A stretch of 64,000 bases of DNA from Tretioscincus oriximinensis (Eukaryota > Chordata > Lepidosauria > Squamata > Gymnophthalmidae): positions 416,516 to 480,515 of the forward strand of contig JAJVDF010000412.1 of NCBI GenBank assembly GCA_022410635.1. The letters run 5' to 3'. Below are positions 10,601 to 22,060 of the stretch, one piece after another. Below the pieces are notes generated by a model that ran no database searches, was not told where the DNA came from, and saw only the letters and a program-made list of their open reading frames with translations. The position numbers and the translations under genes are program-made. The number at the start of each line of letters is the position of its first letter. Positions within the stretch are counted from its first letter, which is position 1.

Positions 10601-13600
10601 GTACACCTGTACTCATAAGAACATAATAGGAACTTGCCCTGTCTTCTAATCTCCATATGTTTGTCTTACACATTCTTAATGCTATCAAGGCAGTTGCTGT
10701 CACCACCAAAAGAAGGCACAGTCCATCCTTCTTTTGAAATATGGAGAGTGTGGGAAAGAAAAGGACAGAGTCTATACCCATAATTGCAGCTTGCTCCTGG
10801 CAAAAAAAGAACAAAATCTAAGGCTGCAAAGAGGCCAACTGTGCTAACCATTGGAACAGTGTGTCTNGTTGAATCCCCAGCATTACAATGGCCCAGGCTA
10901 CAGTTACTATGGATTGCTGCTGGCATAGTAAAGATGGGGAGCTGAAGGAGGTGTGAGGAGCGAAAGTCCTTGCTGAATTGTTTAAAGACATTCTTGATTT
11001 GATTTAAACAAAAACAAAATGCTGGCAGGCTGGCTGAGTGGGTGGTTAGCAGACTAGACCCTCCCTTCCCTTCCCCCTCTCTCACACTCTGGTGAGGAGC
11101 TTTCATTTTGTTAGGTCAGCCCTTCGTCATTGAGAGCCAAAGTGTCCGTCATGTTCTGGCTTCCATTCTCTCCATGAAAGAGTGGGCAAGACCTTTGCAT
11201 TCAAAGCAATAGCAGTTCTGGGAGGTCCCTATTGGGGCGGCAGGGGCGGGGGTGCAGTGTGGCGAGAAGGACGCTGTGGCGCTGAGGCACATAGTCAGAT
11301 CCCATGTCCTTTGCAAGGTAGTACAAGAGATCAGCTAGCTGGTTTTGTACCAGGCGAGGGAGTAAATACTTCTCTGTTTGAGTCACTTAGAAATGTATGT
11401 CTTAGAATACCTCCTNTACAAAGCTGTGGTATCAAATGGAGAATCCATTTCTGGAATTCACGTTGGCTTGGGAGCTTCCCTACGACTGTCAGATGTTATA
11501 TGGCTGTGTTTTCCACTGGTAGTATATGAGGTGAATTTGGATAATATGTAATCAACATTTTTATTTTTAAAGTTTGTTCAAACAGCAAAATAAGCTGATA
11601 AGTGAGATTAGCCAAGAAAATATTGAGCTACTTCTTAAGTAATAATGATCAAGCTTAATGGTGGAAGTTCCAGAAGTGCAGTATCATAGCCCAAAATGTT
11701 TTTTGTCAGGGTTTCTGATTTCAGGCCACCTTGAGAAGAACAGGATAAATTACTGTATATTGCCCCACTCCTAATAAACCTGGATCAACTGGAGTGAGTC
11801 TTCTAATATAGAGAAGTGAATGAATATAATATACTTATTTGGTTCATAACGGACACCAGCCATCATTGGAATAAGACCTTTTGCCTCTGAATGTAAAACC
11901 AGCCAGCTCTAAGAACCACCTGTCTCTTAAATGTGCCCAGGGGCCATAACATTTCCCTAACCAAGCCCTAAAATTGTGTCCTGTCCTCTTGTTCTCCTGA
12001 TGGTGTTTTAATCTTCCATTTCCTTGATTGTGCGCTGCCTGTCCCTGGTCTCACCTGATTAATTATCCCATCAGATCCATGAAGTAGCAACAGAATCCCC
12101 ACAAAATTATGCTTCTCTGTTATAATTAGTTGTGCAGTCTAGGGAGAATAACTGTGGCAGTTGTCCTTTTTAAAAACCTTCTAGGATCTTTGCAGTCTTC
12201 CCAGAAGAACTTGTGAGTCAGTAAACACTTGTTTACTTTCTGCAAAAGTTTGGAATTGGCCAGTCACATTCAGTACCTTTGCAGACAGCAAATGCTTACA
12301 TGTCAATTCATTACCTTTCAGAGAAGAATTACAATGCTTGATTTCATAATTCCTAATAAGCACCGAAGACCACTTGGTTTTTGCCTAGGTCAAATGGCCA
12401 GCAATAGTGGACTGGTATGGGCTTTTGGGAGCAGGTAAACACCTGGTGAATCTGATGCGTGTGTGTGAAAAGATGTGCCGTGGAGATTGACAGCATCTGG
12501 TGAGGAAAGTGGGAAGGCCAGAGTGCAATCCATGGGAAGCCACAATACAGTCAGAGTCAGGGACTAGGACATGACAGAGGGAAAAGAAATTCATATAATC
12601 CTGTCTTTCCCTGTATTTGCGTTTGATCTGAAAATGAACAAAAATCCCTAGGCCACGTATAGATGAAACATTTTCTTATTGAAATATATTTGTTCTTTGT
12701 ATAACAGAAATAAGTATAACAATCTAAACTAGCTCATTTCTTCTTGCTCTATTGTTTAATGCAATCCTAGAACTTTGTGCCCCTACACCATAGGGTTATT
12801 GTTGATTTACTACAACAGGTTGTGATCTTCTTCCACAGTGTCATCAACTTACAGCACTAGACTCAACTTCTAATGTCCCANCAACCTCTGGAAGTTTCAA
12901 TATTAACTTTTCCTCCACACTCACCAGTATTCACAATGTGTTAGTGCTTTATTCAAAGTGGAATTATTTGTATTGTCCAACTCTTAATACTCAAGAAGAA
13001 GCAACTGAATAAAGCAAGATACCTCATAACTGCAGAATAAATAGATAGATATATGGAATGTCCAGGATGGCAGATGGTAGCCAGTAAGTCTTTCACTCAT
13101 ATTCTAACTAATTAGAAATCTCTAGATACTTATTTAGCACGCCAAAATTCCAAATTTATAGATAATATAAATGTGGCTTATTTTGCTACCTCATAGTTTA
13201 ACATTTTGTCCATTGCTTTCTCTCATTCCTTTTTCTCTCCTCTTCTTCTTTCCTTTTCAGAGTTGACAGGGGCAAAATAAAGGCACTTAAAAAAAACAAT
13301 TTTGTTCCTTCTGGGAGTGATGGAGCGAAAGTGAACAAAGATTATAGCTCTGTGTGCTGGAGACCTTCATAATGGGGGGAGCAGCAGTGACATAATGGCA
13401 ACCTAATGGCAGTAATTGCCCCTGGTTTTGACAGGGCCTATATCACAACTCAAGGAAAAAAGAGATGTTTAAAGTAAAAATTTACACAAAATTATACGGT
13501 TTGGGGGGTGAAAGTAGCTGTGGGTTTTTTGTTGTTGTTTGAGGGTTTTTTGCCACTTTATGTAGAGGGATTATCCCCTCCTTTTCTTTTCTCTGGAGAT

Positions 13601-14030
13601 ATTCCTTGGAACTATGTTTGTTGTGCCTGTTTCGTACATATGTTTTTATACCCATCGCTTTCACTACACAAACAATTGATCTCAATTACATGGGTTGTTT
13701 TTTTTTTTTTTGCTGGTGGAAATAGGATTCTAATGTGATCCAACAGGCAGCACTTGTTTTCTCTGGTCCGATAGGAAATAGATGGAATATCCTTGATCTC
13801 AGACATAGGAGTGACAAATGTTTTGAAACTGAAAATGAGCTTGATCGCCACAGTGGAAAAGTCAGTTAATGGAGCAAATAGATTGAAAAATTGTTTGGAT
13901 ATGTTTTCCTCATNAACAAGTTGTTACTTGGGACAAATTTATAGTATATTAGTTTCAGGTAAACTAATTCTCACTATTTTTGGAAACTGAGATTATGTTT
14001 CTAATCTCAATGGTGTTGAGTTCCAAGATC
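10601..14030. other. long single-copy stretch, no recognisable feature
   Basis: No gene or assignable repeat was seen over about 3.4 kb. A short GC-rich patch at 11,215-11,300 is too small to call a CpG island. A 146-codon minus-strand frame at 10,666-11,106 contains an n and shows no domain or motif that I recognise. A T run of 18 lies near 13,695. Confidence 0.5.
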
Positions 14031-14054
14031 ACTTTATGCTGAATCCCAGCATAC

Positions 14055-14450
14055 GTACCTTCATTCATTCAGAAACAAACCATAGAGCTTTTAAATCCAC
14101 ATNGAAGAGACGAGATTACTAAACTAGGAAGTAAATTCTGGGCATGCTCAAAGGAAATTCTTCTCTGCTGAGTAACCAGGAAGTAAATTCTGAGAATGCT
14201 ATGTATGTGAGATTCTGCATTGTCTCTTGAGTCTTCTCGCAGGATCTTGCCTTCACCCACTAACATGAAGGCTTGGAAAGGGGAAAATAGACCATTTCGC
14301 AAAGGTGTTGGAAAGAATCAGGAAATTATGAACCCTTACACCTTTATTACTGTGCCATTGTGAAACATGGCAGAAACTCTGTTTGCACATACAGCGGAAC
14401 AATAAGGATGTTTAAACATCTTGCTAAGAACCAGGTAGGAAAACGTTGTG
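14055..14450. repeat. dispersed repeat family R, copy 1
   Basis: It shares ordered blocks with 60,228-60,600: 'tacgtaccttcattc', 'aaacaaacc', a doubled 'ccaggaagtaaattctgag' motif, 'tcttctc.caggatctt.ccttc' and a closing 'aagaac..ggtaggaaaac'. The doubled motif is a characteristic internal direct repeat. A third, shorter copy is at about 51,735-51,815. Class unknown. Confidence 0.65.
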
Positions 14451-14493
14451 TGGANTGGGCTTGTATTTTATTTAACTTCACTGTTTTCATATA

Positions 14494-14715
14494 CAGGGTG
14501 CTTCAAAAAATGTATACACACTGTGAACTTCCATAGAAAATTTATTTACTGTTTTACTGTTCTACAAAGTTAAATTTCAGGAAATAAGAAAGCTTAAAGT
14601 CCAATGTAAATAAAACGTAAATAACAAATGTTAATACTGTTCAAATTGGTGACCTGCAGCATCAATACAATTCTGAGTAAATTCAAAGTGTGTATACATT
14701 TTTTGAAGCACCCTG
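14494..14715. mobile_element. mariner-type MITE, 222 bp, intact ends
   Basis: CAGGGTGCTTCAAAAAATGT at the left end is mirrored exactly at the right end, and the perfect inverted match runs about 29 bases, continuing imperfectly to 35 or more. TA flanks both ends (14,492-14,493 and 14,716-14,717), the mariner target site. The interior has no transposase frame. The near-perfect arms suggest a fairly young insertion. Superfamily is inferred from TA plus the CAGGGTG-type end. Confidence 0.88.
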
Positions 14716-14719
14716 TATT

Positions 14720-16980
14720 TATTTCACTGTAAGGATGCATCCAAATGCTTGCCTTCCTTGTATCATAAGTAATAATTGTATAATTAAATAATTACATAAT
14801 TATTGCTCTACTATTCACAAGACAGTGGCATTAACACAAGGAAGCCGCGGTGACCTTAAATGTTTAACAGTAGCTAGATGTTATTCATCTGGGGATTTCG
14901 CCAGTGCAAAATCCCACAAAGTGTGACAGTTCTGTTAGCTGTACATGTGTGGTCTTGCTTTTTGGTGACGATGCATGTGCATTGCAGACCAAGTGGGTGG
15001 CATGCAGCATATCCCGCTACATCATGTGCTATGAAAGCTGCTTTACCCCTGATGTTTTTTCAAAAACAGGATATGCATTTTCTTCACGGTTTCCTTACGC
15101 CAGAATGGTGCAAGTTCCACTGAATTGTGCAGCAGTCCAGCCATACTAGCGTATGAAAAGCATGAAGAAATCAGCATACAAATGTACCCTCAATGTGTTC
15201 GTGGACTTCTTATTTTATGTTGTGCATACATGTTTTAACATACAACAAAATGAATTTTGTGCAAGCAATGGATAATATAGTTTCTTTATCATTTGTGATT
15301 AAAAGTTGTGGAGTAAAAGAGCTAGGAGAAATAACTCAATACATGATGTGAGTGGTTTATCCCAGTTTCGAATAGAAGCATAAAGGAGTTTGCAAGTTTG
15401 CAGTGGTTCCTTGCTATTCAATTTATCATTGGGTTTTAATGCTCTAAGAAAGAACTGGGCTTTTAAAAAACATTTTAAAAGATGAAATGTTTGGTTTTTA
15501 GCATTTGCAGAACTGAAAGCTGTGACAGTAAACTGAGGTAGGTATGGGAAGTAGCACAATTGGACATCAGTTGGCCACATATGTTCAGTCTATGTTACTC
15601 TTTGGTCACTCTGATCATTTCAACAAGGAAAGTTCAGAAGCTAATTATCTTAATGTACCTTATAAACTTTCAATTCCTCTGGTCCTCCAAGTGACCAGAG
15701 GGATTGAATGTTTCTTTCCCAGTTAATTACTTGTAAAGTCCTTCAGCCTCTTTTCCCGACTTTTGTCACATGACATTATTAATCGCTATGATACTTCTAA
15801 GGAAACAGATGACTGAAACTTAATGTACATATGATCGTGCTATGGCAGAAACTTCTGGGAAAAGTCTCAGAAGAGCATAACTCGAGTCAGTCATAGTTTA
15901 AACTCTGTTGTCACTTCAGAAAAGGATATGGGAAGACCAACATATTGTGCCCATTAAATCCACAATCTGTGTTCTTGTGCATTCTTGTTCAGAACCTGTG
16001 CCTGTATAGGTGTTGAACGTGCACCTGACTGTTTTGTCTGTGGAACTCATTTCCCATCTGAGCTCAAAGTTTTGCATAACGGCAGGAGATGCTGAGAGGA
16101 AAGAAACATCTGTTCAAAGCCAAACACGGCCTTCTGCTAAATGGTGTAGAACGCTCCTGCTAGTGGGGTCCAGGGTGGGAAAGTGAACCATTGCTGAGAA
16201 TGTTTTGTCTGGAGGAACTGGATAAAGGGTTATGTCCATGGCAGGGGGGCTCCCCCTACATCCTGAGAGTTGGCCACATCTGGAGAAGTCATCTGGTCCA
16301 AGTTGATGACTCCCTTAGCTCACTTGGCTTTAATGATTCGTGATGCCGCAAGAAGTGGCTTTGTAATGGTCATTCCATGTTTGCCAAAGTAAAGGGAATG
16401 TAGGCAGCTTTGCTTAGATTTTTTTATTACTTTAGAGAAACTGGCATATACGTTGAAACATTACCCTCAGCTAGGCAACCTAAATATGGATGCCATTGCA
16501 GAAGTTTGGGATAAAGTTTGTAACATGTAGAAAAAGTGAGAGTTTGTTAAAGATGTGCCATATAACTTTTTAAACCCCAGTTTTGCTTCAGTTTATTATT
16601 AGCACTGTAATGATTAGCATTTCAACATAATAATCTTTAGGATATTTTTTAATCCACTCAGTGGTCAGTAATCTTTTAAGTAGAGATACCTGGTGTTCTT
16701 CTACTTGAATTATACCTTACTAGTAGAGGATGAGCATTCCAAAGTCCATTAATGGAACAGCCTTTCATGGGATCTCCTTACATTGCCTCCACACTGCTTT
16801 TTTGCCTATCAGTGAGGCTGCCTGCCAGGGTCAGCCAGGTTAGTGTAGATCCTGATGCTGACCCATGCATTTGGCAATGCAATGAGGCAGGCAAATCTTT
16901 GGCCAACAGTGTGCCTTCCAGTTGTTGGACACTAATTGTGTCCATTGCATTCCATACAGTAGAACAGCGATCATTGCAAT
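14720..16980. other. single-copy DNA, no recognisable feature
   Basis: No gene or assignable repeat was seen over about 2.2 kb. Around 14,765-14,805 is an AT-rich, partly self-complementary run. Confidence 0.5.
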
Positions 16981-16993
16981 TTTCCAAATACAA

Positions 16994-17167
16994 TTTCAGA
17001 GAAATAGCTGTGTTAGTCTAGCAGAAAGTCCAGCAAAGGAGCTAGCAGCACTTTGAGACTAACTTGAGAAAAGTGGTTGGCATGTAGAAGTAGACCTGTC
17101 TACGAAAGCTTATGCCAACCACTTTTCTCAAGTTAGTCTCAAAGCGCTGCTAGCTCCTTTGCTGGAC
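16994..17167. mobile_element. fold-back hairpin repeat with 12-bp target duplication
   Basis: The element begins 'tttcagagaaatagctgtgt' and contains two 57-base arms (17,027-17,083 and 17,112-17,168) that pair with one mismatch around a 28-base loop. 'ttccaaatacaa' flanks it on both sides (16,982-16,993 and 17,168-17,179), a perfect 12-bp target-site duplication. The unpaired leader carries 'gtgttagtctagca'. A sister insertion is at 34.76 kb. Duplication length is typical of target-primed retrotransposition rather than cut-and-paste transposition, but there is no poly(A) tail. Class unresolved. Confidence 0.8.
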
Positions 17168-17179
17168 TTCCAAATACAA

Positions 17180-18095
17180 GTTAGTTAAAGGAGGATTTTT
17201 ACACATTGGTGCCTTGTTTAATGGGATTATTACAAATCAGAATTCTTGGAGGTCTTTGCATCAAAGTGTGCTTACTTTCAGTGGCACTGGGTAACTGTTC
17301 ATTTTCAGGCAGAAACTTAGGCTCTGTTCTGAAAGCAGGTAATAGTCTAGTTTGGGAGGAAAGGAAAGGAAATTCAGACTGAGTTCCATTCCTTTTCCTG
17401 TTCCCAAACTAGCCTTTCCAGTTCCATTGTTAATTGTGGAACCAGCAATTTAGACTTAACACTTATGGATGGGGAAAGGGAAACTGGATAATCCCTTTGT
17501 CCAATCCTAGCCATGGTTGAGCTTGTCCTGCCTCCCTCCTTTCCAATTATGACAATCATCTTTTTAAACTGACAGTTTTCACTCAAGCATGTTAAAAGGA
17601 GAGTCTTATTGCACTAATGGTGAAGAAGGTGCCCCAGTTTTCACTGCTTGACAACTCATTGTTAAACTGTGAGCTGTCTGGAAATCCCAAAAAATGTGCC
17701 CTCATTTGGAAATGCCTATTTTTGTGAAAAAGGTGTGTCCCCCATAATGATGATCGTGTCTCTTTTTAAAAAGCTTCTCCTGTATCCTATTAGGTAATTA
17801 CATAATTGTGAAGAGTGAACCATCAGGCACTGAAAACCAGAGTGCCTTCTTCCCCATTATTACAATCACAGCTTTCTTTTTAAATATCTGATTGTGAATT
17901 GTCAGACAGTTTAAAAAGAGGGGATGATCTCAATGTGGAATGAGTGGGCTGAAAAAATACACTTACCATTGCCTAGGTTTGGATGTGTGGATATCCAGTC
18001 TCCTTTTCCCTGATCACAGATGGAAATTTCCTGTGAAAAAAGTACAGATAGTGACCCCCACAGTTTCAAGAAACCAAGGCCACAAATAGGACCTG
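17180..18095. other. single-copy DNA, no firm feature
   Basis: Weakly similar blocks ('attatgacaatcatcttttta', 'ataatgatgatcgtgtc', 'attattacaatcacagc') recur near 17,545, 17,745 and 17,860, but not closely enough to call a tandem repeat. Confidence 0.45.
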
Positions 18096-18099
18096 CCAT

Positions 18100-18175
18100 T
18101 GTCTACACCTTGGCATGTGGCTGAATAAGCTCTGTTCTGAGATATAACCCAGAGTAATACTGAATTGGGAAAGGG
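18100..18175. mobile_element. right-half copy of the 37.5-kb MITE family
   Basis: 'ggctgaataagctctgttctgagatataacccagagtaat' followed by 'gggaaagggac' parallels 37,625-37,675 ('ggccaggctctgtagcaagatagaacccagaataaa', 'gggaaagg'). Only this half is recognisable. Confidence 0.5.
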
Positions 18176-18235
18176 ACAGAGACTTGCTCACAGAAGTAAA
18201 CTGAGAACAGAAAAAAATGAATTAGTTTTCTTTGC

Positions 18236-18420
18236 TTTTAGTCCTCTTCTCTGAAAGTCCCTGTCATCGTGGGACCAGTGCAAATAGAAACCTATTTTCA
18301 TTTGGATCAAAGGGCAAGACTATGGGTTCATGCCCCATATGGAAACTGGTTTCTAATCCATTTTAAAAGCCTGTTGGAATACAACTTTAGAGACCAGTTC
18401 TTTTGCTTAATACCACATAT
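18236..18420. repeat. dispersed repeat, copy 2 of 2 (partner at 8.75-8.95 kb)
   Basis: It carries 'attttcatttggatcaaagg', 'caagactatgggttca' and 'tccattttaaaagcctgt' in the same order and orientation as the 8.8-kb copy. Family unknown. Confidence 0.6.
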
Positions 18421-18535
18421 ATGCATGGTAGTCATGTTGCTAGTATTTGTTGTGACCAGTCTTAAATCAGGTGCCAATAGAGACCAGTGGGATATATGAC
18501 TCAGAACTTCAAGAATGTATATTCAAGTATAACTA

Positions 18536-18645
18536 AACTTGCCAGATGTCAGTAGAATCAAATCCAGACGGTAATCAGTGGCCCATAAGAAATTTGATCG
18601 TCAAACTCCAAATTATCTGGATCAAAGCTCGACATCTGGCAAGTC
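18536..18645. repeat. 110-bp inverted-repeat element
   Basis: 'acttgccagatgtc' (18,537-18,550) pairs exactly with 'gacatctggcaagt' (18,631-18,644), and the inner flanks remain partly complementary ('caaatccaga' against 'tctggatcaaa'). This looks like a very short MITE. No clear target duplication was found. Confidence 0.6.
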
Positions 18646-18649
18646 GATC

Positions 18650-19425
18650 CAGCATAGGTTTGGGAATTCCTATTCANCTTTAGTTTAATTCTTAAGGAAA
18701 TCTTCATTTGATTTACAGAATTATATGACCAGAGACAACTAGTGGTTTGCCATGCTAGAAATTAGGTTCCAGTGGTTGAACTGCATTCTTAAAAGTGTCA
18801 ACTCCTTGTAACGCGTTTCCCAATAGCTTCCATTCTGTCTCTTTGTTTTACTATTTTCCTCCTGTAGATTCCAGTTATTTTATGGACTTTGGCCATTCTC
18901 ATTATGGACTTTGGCCCTCTAGTTATCTTTTTAAAATGTTTAATCTAACCATTTAAAAATCTACAAGACTTCCAAAATAAAAACTTAATTTAAAAGCCCA
19001 GTACAAAATTTTAAGGAATAAGAATTTACTGATGTCCTGTTAAACCAGTTGAAGTTTGGAGGATCATTAAAAGTAAGTGCAAAAATAGTGTCACTTTCTA
19101 ATAATTCTATTGGTGGTAGTAGAGAAAAAAAACAGGGGAGGTAGGCTTGTTTTGTGACAACAGGTGAGAATCTAAAAATGTGTTTGATAACAACATTTTT
19201 GCTTTTCATTTCCCCTCCCATCCAGCCTTAACAAAAACTAAATACTTGTACCTATACTAATTTGCCCTTTTTGTTTTTAACTTTTAAACTGTGGACAGTT
19301 TTCCACACCAAATGATCTATAACCCCATCTGTCAGAACCTCAAAGCAGCATATTTTTCTAAATTCCACAATAGTATGGGCCCCTAAAGGAAAAAAAAAAT
19401 CCTGTTTCTTTGTCCCATCGTATGT
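18650..19425. other. AT-rich DNA, no recognisable feature
   Basis: Only a short direct duplication, 'ttatggactttggcc', at 18,879-18,893 and 18,903-18,917 stands out. Confidence 0.5.
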
Positions 19426-19429
19426 CNCA

Positions 19430-19625
19430 ACTTTCTGACAGTAGAGTGTTACACCAGTGGAACAGGTTGCCACAGGAGGTGGTGAGTTCTTCTTTGCTGA
19501 AAGTCTTCAAACAGAGGCTCGACATCCATCCATCTGAGATGGTTTAGTGAATGCTGTATTGAGCAGGGAGTTGAACCCTATGATCCTGGAGGTCCCTTCC
19601 AACTTTATGATTCTGTGATTCTATT
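19430..19625 (+). mobile_element. CR1 LINE 3' end
   Basis: 'aggaggtggtgagttcttc', 'gaaagtcttcaaacagaggc' and 'gaggtcccttccaacttta' precede the tandem 'gattctgtgattctat' tail, the hallmark CR1 3' end. The coding part (read plus) corresponds to the C-terminal 'WNxLP...FKxxLD' region of ORF2, also seen in the 45.0-45.5 kb copy. It is 5'-truncated at about 200 bases, as is usual for CR1. Confidence 0.9.
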
Positions 19626-20590
19626 ATTCATATTCTTCTGGTGGAGAAGACACATGATGCAGAAGCTCTGTGGAGTTCTATTGGGCTTTTGGTTGCTTCT
19701 TACGAGTNTCCAACTAGTAGCCACAAATATATTTACAACTTGAACAATTGGAACAAACCTAGGGACAAAATATAACAAATTCATAGAAAGGATTAAAGTA
19801 AAGTTTCACTGCATTAAAAGTTTTGCTGTTCTACTTAAAGCACATAAAACTGGGCAAAAGATAATCATTTACAGTGAATTTAGCATTAAGAGTGCTGTCA
19901 TTTTACTGATCATATCTCTATAATGAAGAATGTAAGGGCCGTGCAGCTTCAGGTCAGGCAGGGGCTGCTACAATATGTTCTGGATCTGACTTCAGAGTCC
20001 CCAAGACAGTCATTTCAGTGNTAGAATTCTACTGAAATGGATCGTCCATAGTTCTTATTCTACTTCTATTCTAGGTCATAAGTGGACCGATGTCCGTCCA
20101 GAATATGGTTAATCTACGGCAGATCCAGTATATCAGAGGAAAAGGATCTAATTTACACTAATGTGTGAACAAAAGAGGCACAGAAGAAGATTATGCTGTC
20201 ATACAATTGTTAATTCTGAGAGCTTCTAGAGTTTGTGCTATAATCCAGGACCAATCAGAATTTATCCTGTGTTTTTGGTTACTTTTATTACTCTTTATTG
20301 TTTATTCTTTTTTCAGATGTTGCATTTTTATCACTGCATTTATGGTTTACCTTTACTGTCATTTATTTCAAATCTAATCTAATATAAATGCAGAAATGTC
20401 TCAAACAGGAAATCTTAATTAGAAAAAGTGGGTTTCAGTCATTTCTAATCATCCTAGTGATAACCAATGACTTTTTAAAAACAATCTTCTGCTCTTTTTT
20501 CTTGTCACTCCCTACTTTCATGCTGATTTTTCTCTTTTTATATGTGCAGCATTTGGGTAGCCACCAGCTTCACTGAATGAGGGAGTTTCT
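19626..20590. other. AT-rich DNA, no recognisable feature
   Basis: No gene or assignable repeat. The short frames at 20,165-20,576 are hydrophobic translations of T-rich DNA. Confidence 0.5.
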
Positions 20591-20596
20591 GGACCC

Positions 20597-20760
20597 GATC
20601 CTTTTTGGTCACATGACTTTCAGCCCTGCCTGTCACTAAAGTGGCATCCCAGAACCAGAACAGCAAATGACATCTAAAAATGGGTGGGGTCAGAAGTCAT
20701 GTGATTAACAAGGGGCAGGGGNAGAAATCATGTGACCAAAAAGAGGCAGGACTGAGGGGA
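20597..20760. repeat. inverted repeat with internal tandem unit
   Basis: 'ctttttggtcacatgacttt' (20,601-20,620) pairs at about 18 of 20 positions with the complement of 'gaaatcatgtgaccaaaaag' near 20,724-20,743. On the right side the unit 'agaagtcatgtgattaac' is followed about 30 bases later by 'agaaatcatgtgaccaaa', so the right arm is itself duplicated. Possible MITE remnant. Confidence 0.55.
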
Positions 20761-21289
20761 GGGAGAAATTCATATAATTGAATTTCTCCCTTGTGCCAAG
20801 GCCTGAGGTGGGGAGAAATCTCATATGTGTAAACGGTTCTTGTGCCATTTTCCATCATTGAGCCAAAGCTGTGATCTTTTTCATAACAATGGTTTAGCAA
20901 CAATTTTCTGGAATATTCCAAGTGATGTGGAATGCAGTGATCTAGAATAAGCAGTGCAGTTAGTGGAGAAGGGGCAGCCATATCAGTGGCACCTTAAGAG
21001 TACCACTGCTTCATGTATTTGGCCAGCTGTTTCTTATGGCATAATGACTATAGGCTCTCTTTTTGAGTTTGCACCTGTTTCTGACTTAATTGTTCAAAAG
21101 AGTTAAACTCTGGCTCTTTAGAGNCCAAGAGTCACTGCCTTCAGCAAAACTCTTTCCAAGAAGGCAGCAACAACTAGGATTTGTGTATGGAGATAGAGGA
21201 AGAGTAAAAAGGGAAACTTGCTTTGCCCTTTGCCTGCTGGAGATTGTCTGTAGTATCAGTGGGAAGCAAGGAATTTTCCCTGGCGGGAG

Positions 21290-22060
21290 GCTCATAAAGC
21301 TGCAGGTGTGGGGATGTTGTTATTTAGTCTGCCGCCAGGGAATGCAAAGAGTTTCTTTTAGGCTTGAAGAGTGGTCTACCATAATTAGTCCATTACGACT
21401 CTTTCACCCTGAGCAAAGCAGAGGGGGCAGCCCACCCTCACACTGCTCAAAAGTTTCACATCCTGAATTTTATGAACCCAAATTGTGGGGGGCACAAGTG
21501 TTGTGTGAGCGAGGGCTACAGGGGGTCAAATGCAGTCATCCCCCTCAATCGCTTCGGTATTACCATGGCAACAAAATGCTATTTGGAGGACACTTCGCAG
21601 TTTGACCAGTTTGCAGAAGGTTGCAAGGGAGTGAGCGCAATGCAAGCTGGTGGCTTCCCCACAATGCTTGGCCTGTCTCCGCTGCTTGCCCATTTTATTA
21701 CACGCTTATCGCCTCTTTCCCTCCCGCTTTTGAAATTGATTTCCTTTCCTTTCTTTCCCTATTCAGGGCCTAAACGCTGAATGTTCGATATTTCATTTGA
21801 GGCTTGCTAATCGCATTACTGCCCCTGACGTTTTACAGATATCATATTATGGGCCCAAATTTGGCAAATTATTAGCCCTGTAATGTATAGCTTGTCAAAG
21901 GTATTTAAGACACTAAGAGCCCAGGGCTTATCGGGGTGAGCAGAGAGCGCTTGTTGAGCTTTTGAAACGCAGAGGCTTTTATAACACACACTGGGCGATT
22001 CTCTTTCTCTTGGGTTTTTTTTAAAAAAAATTAGCACGTTTAGGTAAAAAGCCTAGTGAG
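21290..22060. promoter_or_regulatory. candidate conserved non-coding block (enhancer-like)
   Basis: This roughly 770-base block has no repeat signature and retains CpGs that are scarce in the flanking DNA. It contains a near-perfect RFX X-box, ATTACCATGGCAAC, at 21,559-21,572. It also holds several homeodomain-type sites ('ctaatcgcattac' near 21,809, 'aattattagcc' near 21,866, 'ataattag' near 21,382). The frames crossing it have no protein motif. The enhancer call is inference from composition and motif density, since conservation could not be tested here. Confidence 0.35.

Noticed and set aside
11182..11529. GC-rich patch and open frames, considered as CpG island or first exon
   Set aside because: The GC-rich part is under 100 bases and CpGs are few; no promoter motif or protein similarity seen.
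14765..14805. AT-rich near-palindrome, considered as a replication or matrix-attachment signal
   Set aside because: Such runs are common in this AT-rich window and nothing else marks it.
17540..17880. Three similar 'attatgacaatcat...cttttta' blocks, considered as a diverged tandem repeat
   Set aside because: Spacing is irregular and similarity is weak; could be chance in AT-rich DNA.
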